Of a DNA stretch of 64,000 nt, positions 1 to 8,495 are shown one piece after another. The translations under genes were made by a program, and so were the position numbers. The stretch's first letter is position 1. Each line of letters begins with the position of its first letter. The stretch covers positions 744,001 to 808,000 of the forward strand of contig CAXXJQ010000006.1 of the NCBI GenBank assembly GCA_963665045.2, in the 5' to 3' direction. Origin of the DNA: JAFGRU01 sp016934985 (GTDB lineage Bacteria; Desulfobacterota; Desulfuromonadia; Desulfuromonadales; JAAYDE01). A model generated the notes under the pieces. The model saw only the letters and a program-made list of their open reading frames with translations. It was not told where the DNA came from and ran no database searches.

Positions 1-682
1 ACCGTCGCGATTTGATCAGTTGCAAAATCTTTTTTGCGGCCAGAGGAAAAACTCCGAGAAGAATAAAGGAAAAGAGCAGGCCCGGAGAGAGAATCCCTGC
101 AACGCTTTCAATCGCACCCAGCTGAGTGCCGGCGTTGACGTAGACGGCGGTACCCGGCAACATGCCGGCCTGACTGACCAGGTAGAAAAGACCCGTCTTC
201 AAGGGGGTCAGGCCCATGACCAGATTGATGACGAAAAAGGGGAAAATCGGGACCAGGCGCAAAGAAAAAAGATAAAAAGCGCCCTCTGTTTCAACCCCGC
301 GATTGACCGCACTCAGCTTGTCGCCGAAGCGGCCCTGCACCCAGTCGCGCAAAAGAAAGCGGGAGACGAGAAAAGCGAGGGTTGCACCGAGACTACTGGC
401 GAAGGAAACCACGATCAGGGCCGTCCAGAAGCCGAACAGAGCGCCTCCGGCCAGGGTCATGATCGCGGCACCAGGAAGCGAAAGAGCGGTCACCGTGACA
501 TAGAGAATAAAATAAATGCCGATGGTGAGCAGACGATTATCGGCATAGAAGTGATTAAAAGCCTGTTGCTGCGAGCGAAGATGGTCAAGGGTCAGAAACC
601 GGCCAACGTCGAAAATGAAAAAAGCCGCGATCAGGCAGGCAATTGCCAGGAGCAGGAACCATTTGGATTTCTTCCCATGCAT
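1..682 (-). CDS. TVP38/TMEM64 (DedA-like, SNARE-associated) membrane protein, 3' end cut by window
   Basis: An open reading frame runs from an ATG at 682 to the window edge without a stop, so the C-terminus is missing. About 227 residues are visible. There is a short basic start (MHGKKSK), a hydrophobic helix, then several further membrane segments. The central part, with a GAAIMTLAGGALFGFW stretch and the downstream RLVPIFPFFVINLVMGLT stretch, is typical of the VTT/SNARE-associated domain of TVP38/TMEM64 proteins. Known members are inner-membrane proteins linked to lipid scrambling or membrane homeostasis; the substrate cannot be told here. It lies 41 bp downstream of the large regulator gene on the same strand and may be co-transcribed with it. 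Confidence 0.8.
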   Translation of the reverse strand, partial: MHGKKSKWFLLLAIACLIAAFFIFDVGRFLTLDHLRSQQQAFNHFYADNRLLTIGIYFILYVTVTALSLPGAAIMTLAGGALFGFWTALIVVSFASSLGATLAFLVSRFLLRDWVQGRFGDKLSAVNRGVETEGAFYLFSLRLVPIFPFFVINLVMGLTPLKTGLFYLVSQAGMLPGTAVYVNAGTQLGAIESVAGILSPGLLFSFILLGVFPLAAKKILQLIKSRR

Positions 683-723
683 ATACCACCTGTCACGTCT
701 TTTCGACACTGGTCAGAGGTTTT

Positions 724-3700
724 CTATTTCCAGAAACTTTCCAGAATTTCATCGATATCTTCGGCCAGATACTCCTGTTTCAGCAACGCTTCTTCGTAAC
801 TTTTCAGGACCTGACCGGCGCGGGCGGGGTTCTTCTTCTGAACATGATAATTGAAAAGGACACGCACCAGCGGCTCAAAAGTAGCATCCTCTTTGAGAGC
901 CGTCTCGGCAATCGCTATCGCCTCATTGATCAACCCGCTCCGGCATAAAAGCCCGCTCCACTTGACACAAACGCTCTGAAACAGGCTGAGCAATTCCCGG
1001 CGGTTGGTCTCCTCAAGCTCCTCGAGGTTGGTGTTCGCCATGAAGCTGCCGCGCCAGAGGGAATAAGCGGCACAGAAGGCATTTCCGGCTTGCCAGTATT
1101 CTCCCAGCTGAAAATGTCTCAACCCTTTATTAGCCTGCTGCTTGAAAACATCCATGTCAACCAGACAATTCTTCAGGTAAAGGATGCCTCCATGAAGCTG
1201 AATAAAGTTATGGGTCGAGATATTGCCCAGGAGAGCGGCAATGGTTTTGCGTAAGCGAAACAGATTAGTGTCAAAACGTTTGCGCCCCTTCTCAACGCCA
1301 CTTTCAGGCCACAACATATCCTGAACGACCTCCTGACCCAACTGTTTTCCGGAAGCCGTAAGCAACAGGGAAAGTAACCGCCGTTGCGATTCGCTGAACT
1401 GGGGGGCTTGAAGGGAAGGGCGGTCGCCGAAGGCAATCTCCGTCGGTCCGAGAACCTTGAAATCCAGACAGGGGAAGGTCTCCCCTTTGTCGTCAATTAC
1501 TATCTTCATGCGCTTTCGGGCAAGTTCTCGGCAGAAATCAACTTTGATTCCCTCCCTGACCGCAAAGGACAGCAGCGTCGTCATGACCTCTGGGTCCCAA
1601 CCGTAAAAATGCTCGTATTGCCTGTTGGACAGGTAGCGAAGCACTTCCTTGACATCCGTAAGAGCTTCTTCCCGACAGTCGCGATTCAACTGAAAAAAGG
1701 CACGATGGGCCAAAGCCCCCGGAAGCATCCAGTCGTTTTCCGTACGGCGGAAATCCTCGACCGCATCGTTGAGAAGCCGCTCTGCCTTCCCTGTTTCCCC
1801 GAGAAGGGCATATGTCGCCCCCAGAAACATCCAATTTAAAGCGGTATAATAACGTCCGCCGGCGGTTTTGCGAAGAGTGGCCGAGTTGTTTGCCCAAGCA
1901 GCCGCTTTCTCTTTGTCGCCTTTGCGGGCAAGAAGATAGGCGCCGTAATGATAGTACTGGCTGCTCAAATGATGACTTGAGGCAGCGAACCCTTTGCCCT
2001 GGGCATTGTCAACCAGCTTCAGGGCTTCCTCATAGCGGCCCTCGGCCATGGCTTGATCCACATCCCAAAGAATGATGACCGACCCTATCAGGCTGGACGA
2101 AATATGTTCATTCCTGCATACATCGAACAACAGTTGTTTCTGAACCTGGTAGTTGAAAAAATCCCCCGACATGGAGAGGAAATTCAACTGGAACAACCAG
2201 AGGTACATTTTAAAGAAGGGATTGACCATGGGACTGGAAAGCAGGTCAATAGATTTTTCAATCTCCTCGAGGCAGCCTTTGGTATTGCCCGCAAAGAAAT
2301 GAATATAGCTGCGCAGAGTGCAGTTGGCGGCGACAAACCGGGCCATCCAACCGGCCCCGCCGAAAGCCGCAGGCAGTTCAGCGTATTTACGGGCCATCGG
2401 CAGATTGCAGTCAAACAGGCAGTAGCCCAGCCCGATAATAGGAGCAATCTGCAGGCGGGCGAAGACATCCAAGTCCTCAAAAAGGGCCAGAAACAGCTCC
2501 TCGGCGCGGGGCAGCAGTTGACTTCCCGCGCCATATCTGGCATCCACAGCGACATGGTAGGTGATCAGCTGAATGAGGGAATAGAGTTCTCCTACCGCAT
2601 CCCCCGACCGGCGCAGACATTCATTGGCGCTGTTGAGAAAGCTGAAAGCCCGTTGAGGAGCGGATTCCATGAGGACAATACCGTAAACCAGGGAAATCCA
2701 CGGCAAGTTGCGGAAATAAGTCTCGGGAATAGTCTCAAAAAGATTATTCAGGGTGACATGAAGATTCTGAGAAATGAACTGAAATCCGAGATCACGGATG
2801 ATCTTCTCTACAGCAGGGTAGTCCTTCGCAGCCAGAATGTAATGAAGGGCGGTCAGGGGCAATTCCTGCGCCAAATACCAATCGGCCACTCGGCGCAAAA
2901 AGCGCTGCTGCTCCTCTTCATTGATCTCTTTCGAAGCTGCACCACCCAAAGCCTCTCGAAAAAGATTATGAAAACGATAGGAGCCTTGATGCTCATCATT
3001 GGCATAAAAACGGACAAAGGCGTTTTGCTTGACCAAACGTTCCAGAACCTCAACCATGGATACTTCGTCGCTCAGATACTCGGCAAGGGCGACAGGGATC
3101 TCAACGAGAAGGGCCAGTTGAAACATAAGAACGCGAAGCTTGGGAGAAAAATCCTCCATGAGGTTACGGACGAAATAGGTGGAGAGTTCGGAATAGTCTC
3201 CAGGGCTTTTCAGCCGCTTTCCGTGGCTGATTTCCCGCAAATCGCCGGCGCGCCCCCAGAGCAAGACGCCCGACACCCAGCCCTCGGTAACGCTGTGAAC
3301 ATTGGCAACCTCGGCAGGAGACAGGGAAACCCCTAAAATCTCACTGCAGAGGGTAAATGTCTCCCCTTTTGTAAAAGATATCTGGGTGTTGGATAAACTC
3401 AGGACCTGGGGATTTTTTTCAAGGGTTTCGAAAAGGATCGGCACCTTGTGCCTGGTCAGAAGCAAAAAACGAAAACTCTCAGGGGCGCATTTAACCAGTT
3501 CCGTCAACAACTCACAACTTTTCTCCGAGCCCTCCAGGTGGTGCAGGTCATCAAAGGTCAGAAAAAAAGCAGTGTCTTTGGCATTTTTGATCCCAGCCAT
3601 CAATTGCGCGGCCAGAGAAGGGACATCCTGGACCGCGATGGCCCCTTGCAGAATCCGTTCTTCCAATTGCGGAGCGGAAAAGCCATCAAAGGATTCGTGG

Positions 3701-3987
3701 AAAAGGAGGAAAAGGGCCGAAAGAAAAAAAATGGGGTCAAGGTCCTCGGGTCCCGCCTGATACCAGACAAACGGGGTTTCAAAGCGGTTCAATAGTTGAA
3801 CCGCAAGGGTGGTCTTGCCCTGTCCGGCTTGAGCCTCCAAAAGGATGTGGCTTTTTTGGGACCAGCGGCCGTTGGTTATTTCCTGAAGCAGGGATTCACG
3901 AACAACCTGTTGAGCAGAATCAAAGCGAGGTGGAGTGAATTTGTTTCCGGGAAGTATTTTTCTGATCTGGCTGATCAGTTCGCCCAT
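724..3987 (-). CDS. Very large MalT-like STAND ATPase / SARP-BTAD transcriptional regulator (1087 aa)
   Basis: Residues about 51-60 carry a Walker A loop (AQAGQGKTT) and residues about 135-146 a Walker B-like FFLTFDDLHHL, the pattern of STAND/MalT signal-transduction ATPases. The middle (about 370-830) is helical and TPR-like. From about residue 843 a winged-helix DNA-binding segment (FKVLGPTEIAFG, then LWPESG and RFDTNLFRLRK) is followed by a bacterial transcriptional activation domain to the C-terminus. This is a SARP/BTAD output module, not the LuxR-type HTH of MalT itself. Known relatives oligomerise on ligand and ATP binding to activate transcription. The gene is divergent from the pqi operon, so a regulatory link is inferred but not shown. 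The ligand is unknown. The ATG at 3987 is the first in frame. Confidence 0.82.
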   Translation of the reverse strand: MGELISQIRKILPGNKFTPPRFDSAQQVVRESLLQEITNGRWSQKSHILLEAQAGQGKTTLAVQLLNRFETPFVWYQAGPEDLDPIFFLSALFLLFHESFDGFSAPQLEERILQGAIAVQDVPSLAAQLMAGIKNAKDTAFFLTFDDLHHLEGSEKSCELLTELVKCAPESFRFLLLTRHKVPILFETLEKNPQVLSLSNTQISFTKGETFTLCSEILGVSLSPAEVANVHSVTEGWVSGVLLWGRAGDLREISHGKRLKSPGDYSELSTYFVRNLMEDFSPKLRVLMFQLALLVEIPVALAEYLSDEVSMVEVLERLVKQNAFVRFYANDEHQGSYRFHNLFREALGGAASKEINEEEQQRFLRRVADWYLAQELPLTALHYILAAKDYPAVEKIIRDLGFQFISQNLHVTLNNLFETIPETYFRNLPWISLVYGIVLMESAPQRAFSFLNSANECLRRSGDAVGELYSLIQLITYHVAVDARYGAGSQLLPRAEELFLALFEDLDVFARLQIAPIIGLGYCLFDCNLPMARKYAELPAAFGGAGWMARFVAANCTLRSYIHFFAGNTKGCLEEIEKSIDLLSSPMVNPFFKMYLWLFQLNFLSMSGDFFNYQVQKQLLFDVCRNEHISSSLIGSVIILWDVDQAMAEGRYEEALKLVDNAQGKGFAASSHHLSSQYYHYGAYLLARKGDKEKAAAWANNSATLRKTAGGRYYTALNWMFLGATYALLGETGKAERLLNDAVEDFRRTENDWMLPGALAHRAFFQLNRDCREEALTDVKEVLRYLSNRQYEHFYGWDPEVMTTLLSFAVREGIKVDFCRELARKRMKIVIDDKGETFPCLDFKVLGPTEIAFGDRPSLQAPQFSESQRRLLSLLLTASGKQLGQEVVQDMLWPESGVEKGRKRFDTNLFRLRKTIAALLGNISTHNFIQLHGGILYLKNCLVDMDVFKQQANKGLRHFQLGEYWQAGNAFCAAYSLWRGSFMANTNLEELEETNRRELLSLFQSVCVKWSGLLCRSGLINEAIAIAETALKEDATFEPLVRVLFNYHVQKKNPARAGQVLKSYEEALLKQEYLAEDIDEILESFWK

Positions 3988-4546
3988 GCGGAAACTCCAG
4001 AATTTCAGAGTTGATAACTAAAATCAACATTTCATCAAAATTATCAATTTGGCCAAGCTACGAAACTTCCGAAAAACTCCTAACTAAAATATAGAATTCC
4101 AGCAGGATATCAAGCCTTTTAATACTTCAAAACGATGTTTTGCCATTTTCCAAAGGGATTAGGACCTTTAAAATTATTCATCCGACAAAAGATTAGAGCC
4201 GTCCGCAAAAAAAACTTTCTTTTGAAAAACACATCAACCCATCAGGGATGGTTTTTTCTTCCTTGGCATGCCTGGAAAAAATCAGAAACGTGAGCAGAGG
4301 AACAGCTGCAGCCACAAGCAGGTCCGACTGGAACCGGAATCAAGGCGATTTTTTACCTGACACCCTGTCACATTGAAAATGCTGACATTTTCAGCACAAT
4401 TTTGGTTATACTAAGCTGCAATCACACAATAATAATTCAACAACCGGCATCTGCCGGGATGATAAATAAACGCTCCCTGATTCTAAAACCGCTCAAGTGT
4501 CCAAGAGTGAGTTCTTTAAAACGCTGAACCCCAAACGGATAATGCC
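3988..4546. other. Divergent intergenic region between the regulator and the pqi operon
   Basis: This 559-bp gap has no convincing ORF and is AT-rich over its first half. A small stem (4236-4253, GATG/CATC core) followed by T6 resembles a weak terminator but has no obvious plus-strand gene upstream. The last 190 bp hold the dyads and -10-like hexamer listed separately. Confidence 0.6.
4358..4412 (+). promoter_or_regulatory. Candidate pqi promoter with two operator-like dyads
   Basis: Two inverted repeats lie side by side: TGACA-CCC-TGTCA (4358-4370) and TGAAAATG-CTGA-CATTTTCA (4374-4393). A TATACT hexamer follows at 4407-4412. A CTGACA at 4382-4387 could be a -35 but the spacer is 19 bp. The start of pqiA is 135 bp downstream. 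The dyads are seen directly; their role as operators is inferred. Confidence 0.45.
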
Positions 4547-5149
4547 ATGAGTTCCCGCATAGCCTGCCATGAATGCGATCTTCTGCAAATCATCCCTGCC
4601 CTGCCTGAAAAGGCAAGTGCCAGGTGCGTTCGCTGTGGCGCGGTGCTCTACCGTCGCAAACCCAACAGCATCAATCGAACCCTGGCCTGGACCTTCACCG
4701 GCCTGATTTTTTTCGTTCTCGCCAATTGCCTCCCCTTTCTCGCCATGAAATCCGGCGGCTTCGTTCAGGAAACCAAATTGGTTACGGGCATCATCCAATT
4801 ATTCAAGCAGGGCCTTCCCGGGGTCAGCGCTCTGGTCATGCTCACTTGCGTGATATTTCCTCTTCTCGACATGGCAGGCACCCTTTATGTTCTGCTGCCG
4901 TTGAAGCTGAACCGCGCTCCAAGGGGCGCCCCTCGGGTTTTTCGCCTGATCCAGCATATCAGGCCCTGGGGCATGGTGGAAATCTTCATGCTCGGCATTC
5001 TTGTCGCTCTCGTCAAGCTGGCCAAGATGGCCGAGATTATTCCCGGCCTGGCTCTCTACTCCTTTATCGCCCTCATGTTTGCCATCGCGGCCGCAGCCAA
5101 CAACCTTGATTCCCATCTGATCTGGGAAAAACTGGGCAGGAAAATATGA
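4547..5149 (+). CDS. pqiA: PqiA-domain inner-membrane protein, first of two
   Basis: This 200-aa protein holds a single PqiA domain: an N-terminal zinc-ribbon-like pair of CxxC motifs (CHEC near residue 8, CVRC near residue 27) followed by about four membrane helices with the family's conserved ANCLPFL and DMAGTLY segments. PqiA proteins are the inner-membrane partners of the MCE protein PqiB in inter-membrane lipid transport. E. coli PqiA has two such domains in one chain, whereas here the second half is a separate gene overlapping this one by 4 bp (ATGA). Its role in lipid trafficking is inferred from family and context. Confidence 0.9.
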   Translation: MSSRIACHECDLLQIIPALPEKASARCVRCGAVLYRRKPNSINRTLAWTFTGLIFFVLANCLPFLAMKSGGFVQETKLVTGIIQLFKQGLPGVSALVMLTCVIFPLLDMAGTLYVLLPLKLNRAPRGAPRVFRLIQHIRPWGMVEIFMLGILVALVKLAKMAEIIPGLALYSFIALMFAIAAAANNLDSHLIWEKLGRKI

Positions 5150-5757
5150 ACCCAACATCCTTGACGGCTCGAAAAGCGAATCTGGTCAGTTGCCATGTTT
5201 GCCATCTGCTCAGTAGGGCCGCAACAACTCACTGCCCCCGCTGCGGCAGTTCATTGCATCAACGCAAGGTCAACAGTATTGCCCGGACCTGGGCACTGCT
5301 GATCGCGGCCTGCATTTGCTACATTCCGGCCAATGTCCTGCCCATGACCATTTCCTCAACCCTCGGCAGCAAGCAGACAGATACCATCATGAGCGGGGTG
5401 ATCTATTTTATCCATTCCGGCTCCTGGGAAATCGCTCTGGTCATTTTTATAGCGAGTATCTTCGTCCCCCTCATAAAAATGTTTATCCTCGCTTTTCTGC
5501 TGATCTCGATACATTTTCGCATCCGCTGGAAGCCCCGGGACCGCACCCGTCTCTACCGCCTTACCGAGGCAGTGGGCCGCTGGTCCATGGTTGACGTCTA
5601 TGTCGTAACCATCCTTGTGGGCCTGGTCCACCTCGGCGCCCTTGCCAATGTCGATGCCGGACCCGCCGCGTTCTATTTTGCCGCAGTGGTGGTCATTACC
5701 ATGTTTGCGGCTGAAAGTTTTGATCCCAGGCTGATCTGGGATGTCATGGAGCAATAA
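5146..5757 (+). CDS. pqiA: PqiA-domain inner-membrane protein, second of two
   Basis: This 203-aa protein is the second single-domain PqiA. It has CHVC and CPRC zinc-ribbon-like pairs in the first 35 residues, then about four membrane helices with IPANVLPMT, FVPLIKMF and GRWSMVDVYVV, typical of the family. It starts inside the stop of the preceding gene (ATGA overlap), so the two halves are probably translationally coupled and assemble as a heterodimer equivalent to full-length PqiA. The pqiB start follows its stop by one base. Confidence 0.9.
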   Translation: MNPTSLTARKANLVSCHVCHLLSRAATTHCPRCGSSLHQRKVNSIARTWALLIAACICYIPANVLPMTISSTLGSKQTDTIMSGVIYFIHSGSWEIALVIFIASIFVPLIKMFILAFLLISIHFRIRWKPRDRTRLYRLTEAVGRWSMVDVYVVTILVGLVHLGALANVDAGPAAFYFAAVVVITMFAAESFDPRLIWDVMEQ

Positions 5758-5758
5758 T

Positions 5759-7393
5759 ATGGCCGAACCGAATAGCGATGAAAAAACGCAGCATCAGACT
5801 CCCGAAGCCGAAGTGCGGACGGGGAAGGGCTTTTCTTTTTCCCCGATATGGGTGGTTCCTCTGGTAGCTTTGGCCATCGGCGGCTGGCTGGCTTTCAAAG
5901 CCATCACGACGCAGGGCCCGACCATAACCATAACCTTCAAAACCGCGGAAGGGCTGGAAGCCGGGAAAACCAAAGTCAAATACAAGGATGTTGACATCGG
6001 ACAGGTGGAGAACATCGAGCTTCTGGAAGACCTCAGCGGCGTGGTCTTGAACGTAAAAATGGATAAAGGCGCGACCTCTTATCTGACCGACAAAACCCGT
6101 TTCTGGATCGTCCGCGCCCGCGTCGCGGCAGGCCAGGTTTCAGGATTGGGAACCCTTTTTTCCGGAGCCTACATCGGTATTGATCCCATCAAAAAGGGAA
6201 AACCCACAAAAAAATTCACCGGACTGGAAACGCCTCCCGTAGTCACAACCGAAGCGCCGGGCAGAATGTTTTTTCTGAAAGCGGACAAGATGGGGTCGCT
6301 GGATGTCGGTGCGCCGGTCTATTACCGCGGCATCAAAGTCGGGCAGGTGGTCCATTATGATTTCGATGAAACCGGAAACGCCGTGGATATCCAGATCTTT
6401 ATTGAAGAGCCTCACTACCAGGAGGTTACAACCAGCACCCGTTTCTGGAATGCCAGCGGCATCAATGTCTCCCTCAGCGCCACGGGCATCGAAATCAACA
6501 CCCAATCCCTGGTCTCCATCGCCGTCGGAGGCATCGCCTTTGATCGCCCGGACAAAATCGCGCCGGGGGAGCCGGCCGAGGAAAATAGTTTCTTCACACT
6601 TCACCCGGACCATCAGAGCATCAATGAAATGGCTTATACGGCCAAAAACTACTGGTACCTTTATTTCGACGAATCGGTTCGGGGCCTCTCTCCCGGCGCA
6701 CCGGTCGACTTCAGAGGGATTCAGGTCGGCAAGGTCATCGATATCAACGTGGAATACCTTGAAAAAGAGGGGAAAATCCGCATTCCCGTTCTCATTGCCG
6801 TAGAACCTGAACGGCATCTTGAGGAGGACAGGACGGCTCCCCCTGGAACGGAACGCCTCAAAGGGATGGTTCAACAGGGCTTGCGCGCCCAACTGAAAAC
6901 AGCCAACCTGTTAACCGGACAACGCTATATCAGCCTCGATTTTGCAACCAACCGCCCCAAAAGCGAACTGGCTTTCAAAGACGGCATTCCCATCATGCCG
7001 ACAAGCCCAACCCCCATCGAAGAAGTATCGGAAAATATCGCTAAAATTGCGAAAAAACTGGGGGACGTGCCCTTTGATAAAATCGGCAGCGACCTCCAAA
7101 AAGCAATTATCTCTTTGAATAAAACCTTACAACAGACAGAAAAATTGGTGCAGAACTTTAACAGAAAGATCACCCCTAACGTCAACGAAACGTTAACCCA
7201 GGTGCAGAAAAGCATAAAGGACCTGGAAGGGTCCTTTGGTTCGGATTCCAGCGTCAACTACAATATGCGGGAGCTGCTGAAAGAACTTACCGGGACAGTC
7301 CGCTCCCTGCACATTTTAATTGATTACCTCGAGCGCCATCCCGACTCCCTGATCAGGGGCAAAAGACAAGCACCCCGCAGCAAGGAAAGATGA
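5759..7393 (+). CDS. pqiB: PqiB, MCE-domain intermembrane transport protein
   Basis: This 544-aa protein has a short cytoplasmic N-terminus, one transmembrane helix (WVVPLVALAIGGWLAF), then three MCE domains recognisable by repeated G-x-PVYYRGIKVGQV-type segments near residues 50-90, 165-200 and 305-340. The C-terminal 120 residues are rich in coiled-coil heptads. E. coli PqiB forms a periplasm-spanning tube of stacked MCE rings with a coiled-coil needle; the same architecture is expected. I chose ATG 5759, which has GGAG six bases upstream, over the ATG at 5741 that overlaps the previous gene. The stop overlaps pqiC. Confidence 0.93.
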   Translation: MAEPNSDEKTQHQTPEAEVRTGKGFSFSPIWVVPLVALAIGGWLAFKAITTQGPTITITFKTAEGLEAGKTKVKYKDVDIGQVENIELLEDLSGVVLNVKMDKGATSYLTDKTRFWIVRARVAAGQVSGLGTLFSGAYIGIDPIKKGKPTKKFTGLETPPVVTTEAPGRMFFLKADKMGSLDVGAPVYYRGIKVGQVVHYDFDETGNAVDIQIFIEEPHYQEVTTSTRFWNASGINVSLSATGIEINTQSLVSIAVGGIAFDRPDKIAPGEPAEENSFFTLHPDHQSINEMAYTAKNYWYLYFDESVRGLSPGAPVDFRGIQVGKVIDINVEYLEKEGKIRIPVLIAVEPERHLEEDRTAPPGTERLKGMVQQGLRAQLKTANLLTGQRYISLDFATNRPKSELAFKDGIPIMPTSPTPIEEVSENIAKIAKKLGDVPFDKIGSDLQKAIISLNKTLQQTEKLVQNFNRKITPNVNETLTQVQKSIKDLEGSFGSDSSVNYNMRELLKELTGTVRSLHILIDYLERHPDSLIRGKRQAPRSKER

Positions 7394-8028
7394 GTATGAA
7401 AACAAAGACATATTTTCTTTTGGTGATTTTTTGTCTGGGGGCGGCAGGATGTATCAGCGGCTCCCCGCCGGCCACCTATTACCACCTGAGCCCCGCGGAA
7501 ACTCTATCCAGCTCTGCCCAGCCGGAAAAAGCAGACGCGGCACTCTCCCTTGGTGTCGGCCCCGTTAGTTTTCCCGAAGTACTCAACCGGCCCCAGGTTG
7601 TGACCCGGTCCAGTTTAAATCGCTACCGCATTGACGATTTTCAGCGCTGGGGCGGTTCGTTAAAAGAGGAATTCTGCCGGACTCTTTCCCAAAACCTTGC
7701 CGTTCTTCTGAAAACGGAAAGGATAGCGGTTTTCCCCTGGGAAAAACATTTCCAGCCCAGCCACCGCATGGTCATAGAGGTTCTTCGTTTTGACGGCCGT
7801 CTGGGTGAGTCAGCCCGCCTGGAAGCCCGCTGGACTATCACGGATGGCACGGGCCGGCAGGTCCTCCGCGTCGGTATGTCGGCCATCGAAGCACCCCTTG
7901 ATGCCGACAGTTATGAAGCCCTGGTAAAAGGCCTGAATCAGGTTCTCGAGCAATTCTCAGTACAGATCGCCAAAGAAGTTCAACACCTGGAACAACCCCG
8001 GCCCCTTGTTGAAGGCAGTTCAAGTTAA
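7390..8028 (+). CDS. pqiC: PqiC-like outer-membrane lipoprotein (ABC-type transport auxiliary lipoprotein family)
   Basis: The 212-aa product begins with a lipoprotein signal ending in LGAAGC, with Cys about residue 21. The mature part has the family pattern: SLGVGPVSFPEVLNRPQVVTR, RWGGSLKEEF, then HRMVIEVLRFDG. E. coli PqiC is the outer-membrane lipoprotein partner of PqiB. The gene overlaps the pqiB stop (ATGA), closing the four-gene operon. A second ATG at 7396 has slightly better ribosome-binding-site spacing (AAGGA), so the start is uncertain by two codons. Confidence 0.88.
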   Translation: MSMKTKTYFLLVIFCLGAAGCISGSPPATYYHLSPAETLSSSAQPEKADAALSLGVGPVSFPEVLNRPQVVTRSSLNRYRIDDFQRWGGSLKEEFCRTLSQNLAVLLKTERIAVFPWEKHFQPSHRMVIEVLRFDGRLGESARLEARWTITDGTGRQVLRVGMSAIEAPLDADSYEALVKGLNQVLEQFSVQIAKEVQHLEQPRPLVEGSSS

Positions 8029-8495
8029 GCGGGCAGCCCCCCCCAAAACCTGTTCAACGCCCCTTGGCCCGGAGCGGCCTCTACGCCCGCCGGGTACTTC
8101 CTTAACCTTTTAGACATGGCTGCTTTTTGTTCCCCATTCGACCAGCCTTGAAAATTTCACTCAACTCGCTGATATTTATTTTGAAATCGCCTTTTTTCAC
8201 CTGCCATAAAAGCTACAAAAGGGGTTAAAACCCTTCTCGGGGCGTCGAAAAATCAGAGAATTTTTTCAACATGTGAGCGCGCGAAAGAGCAGAACCACGC
8301 CACATGAGAGTCAAAAAAGACTTTTTTAAATCACTTTTCAGACCAGCCGCTTAATAAACAAGTTGTCGGCAGCTCTTCAGAAAAATGCGCCTCTTGAGGT
8401 AAACTTTACCTTACGAAAAAATTCCATGACTGGGAGGGAAGTCTCCAAAGTGTTGGGGCTGGCTTCCGGTAAAAATCACCAGGCTATGAAAAACC
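8029..8495. other. Intergenic region between pqiC and tamA
   Basis: This 467-bp gap has no convincing ORF. No clear rho-independent terminator for the pqi operon is visible. The only structured element I can support is the AGGTAAA/TTTACCT dyad listed separately near the tamA start. Confidence 0.5.
8397..8411 (+). promoter_or_regulatory. 15-bp perfect dyad upstream of tamA
   Basis: AGGTAAA-C-TTTACCT is a perfect 7+1+7 inverted repeat 85 bp upstream of the tamA start. It could be an operator. No protein that recognises it can be named from the sequence. Confidence 0.35.

Noticed and set aside
20..799. Plus-strand ORF of 259 codons
   Set aside because: It is antisense to the TVP38-type gene; its composition (Gln/Glu/Lys-rich, no domain) is that of a shadow frame.
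2053..3336. Plus-strand ORF of 427 codons
   Set aside because: It lies fully antisense to the regulator, which has clear Walker and BTAD motifs.
4236..4258. Stem followed by T6, terminator-like
   Set aside because: The stem is only four to six pairs with a bulge, and no plus-strand gene precedes it.
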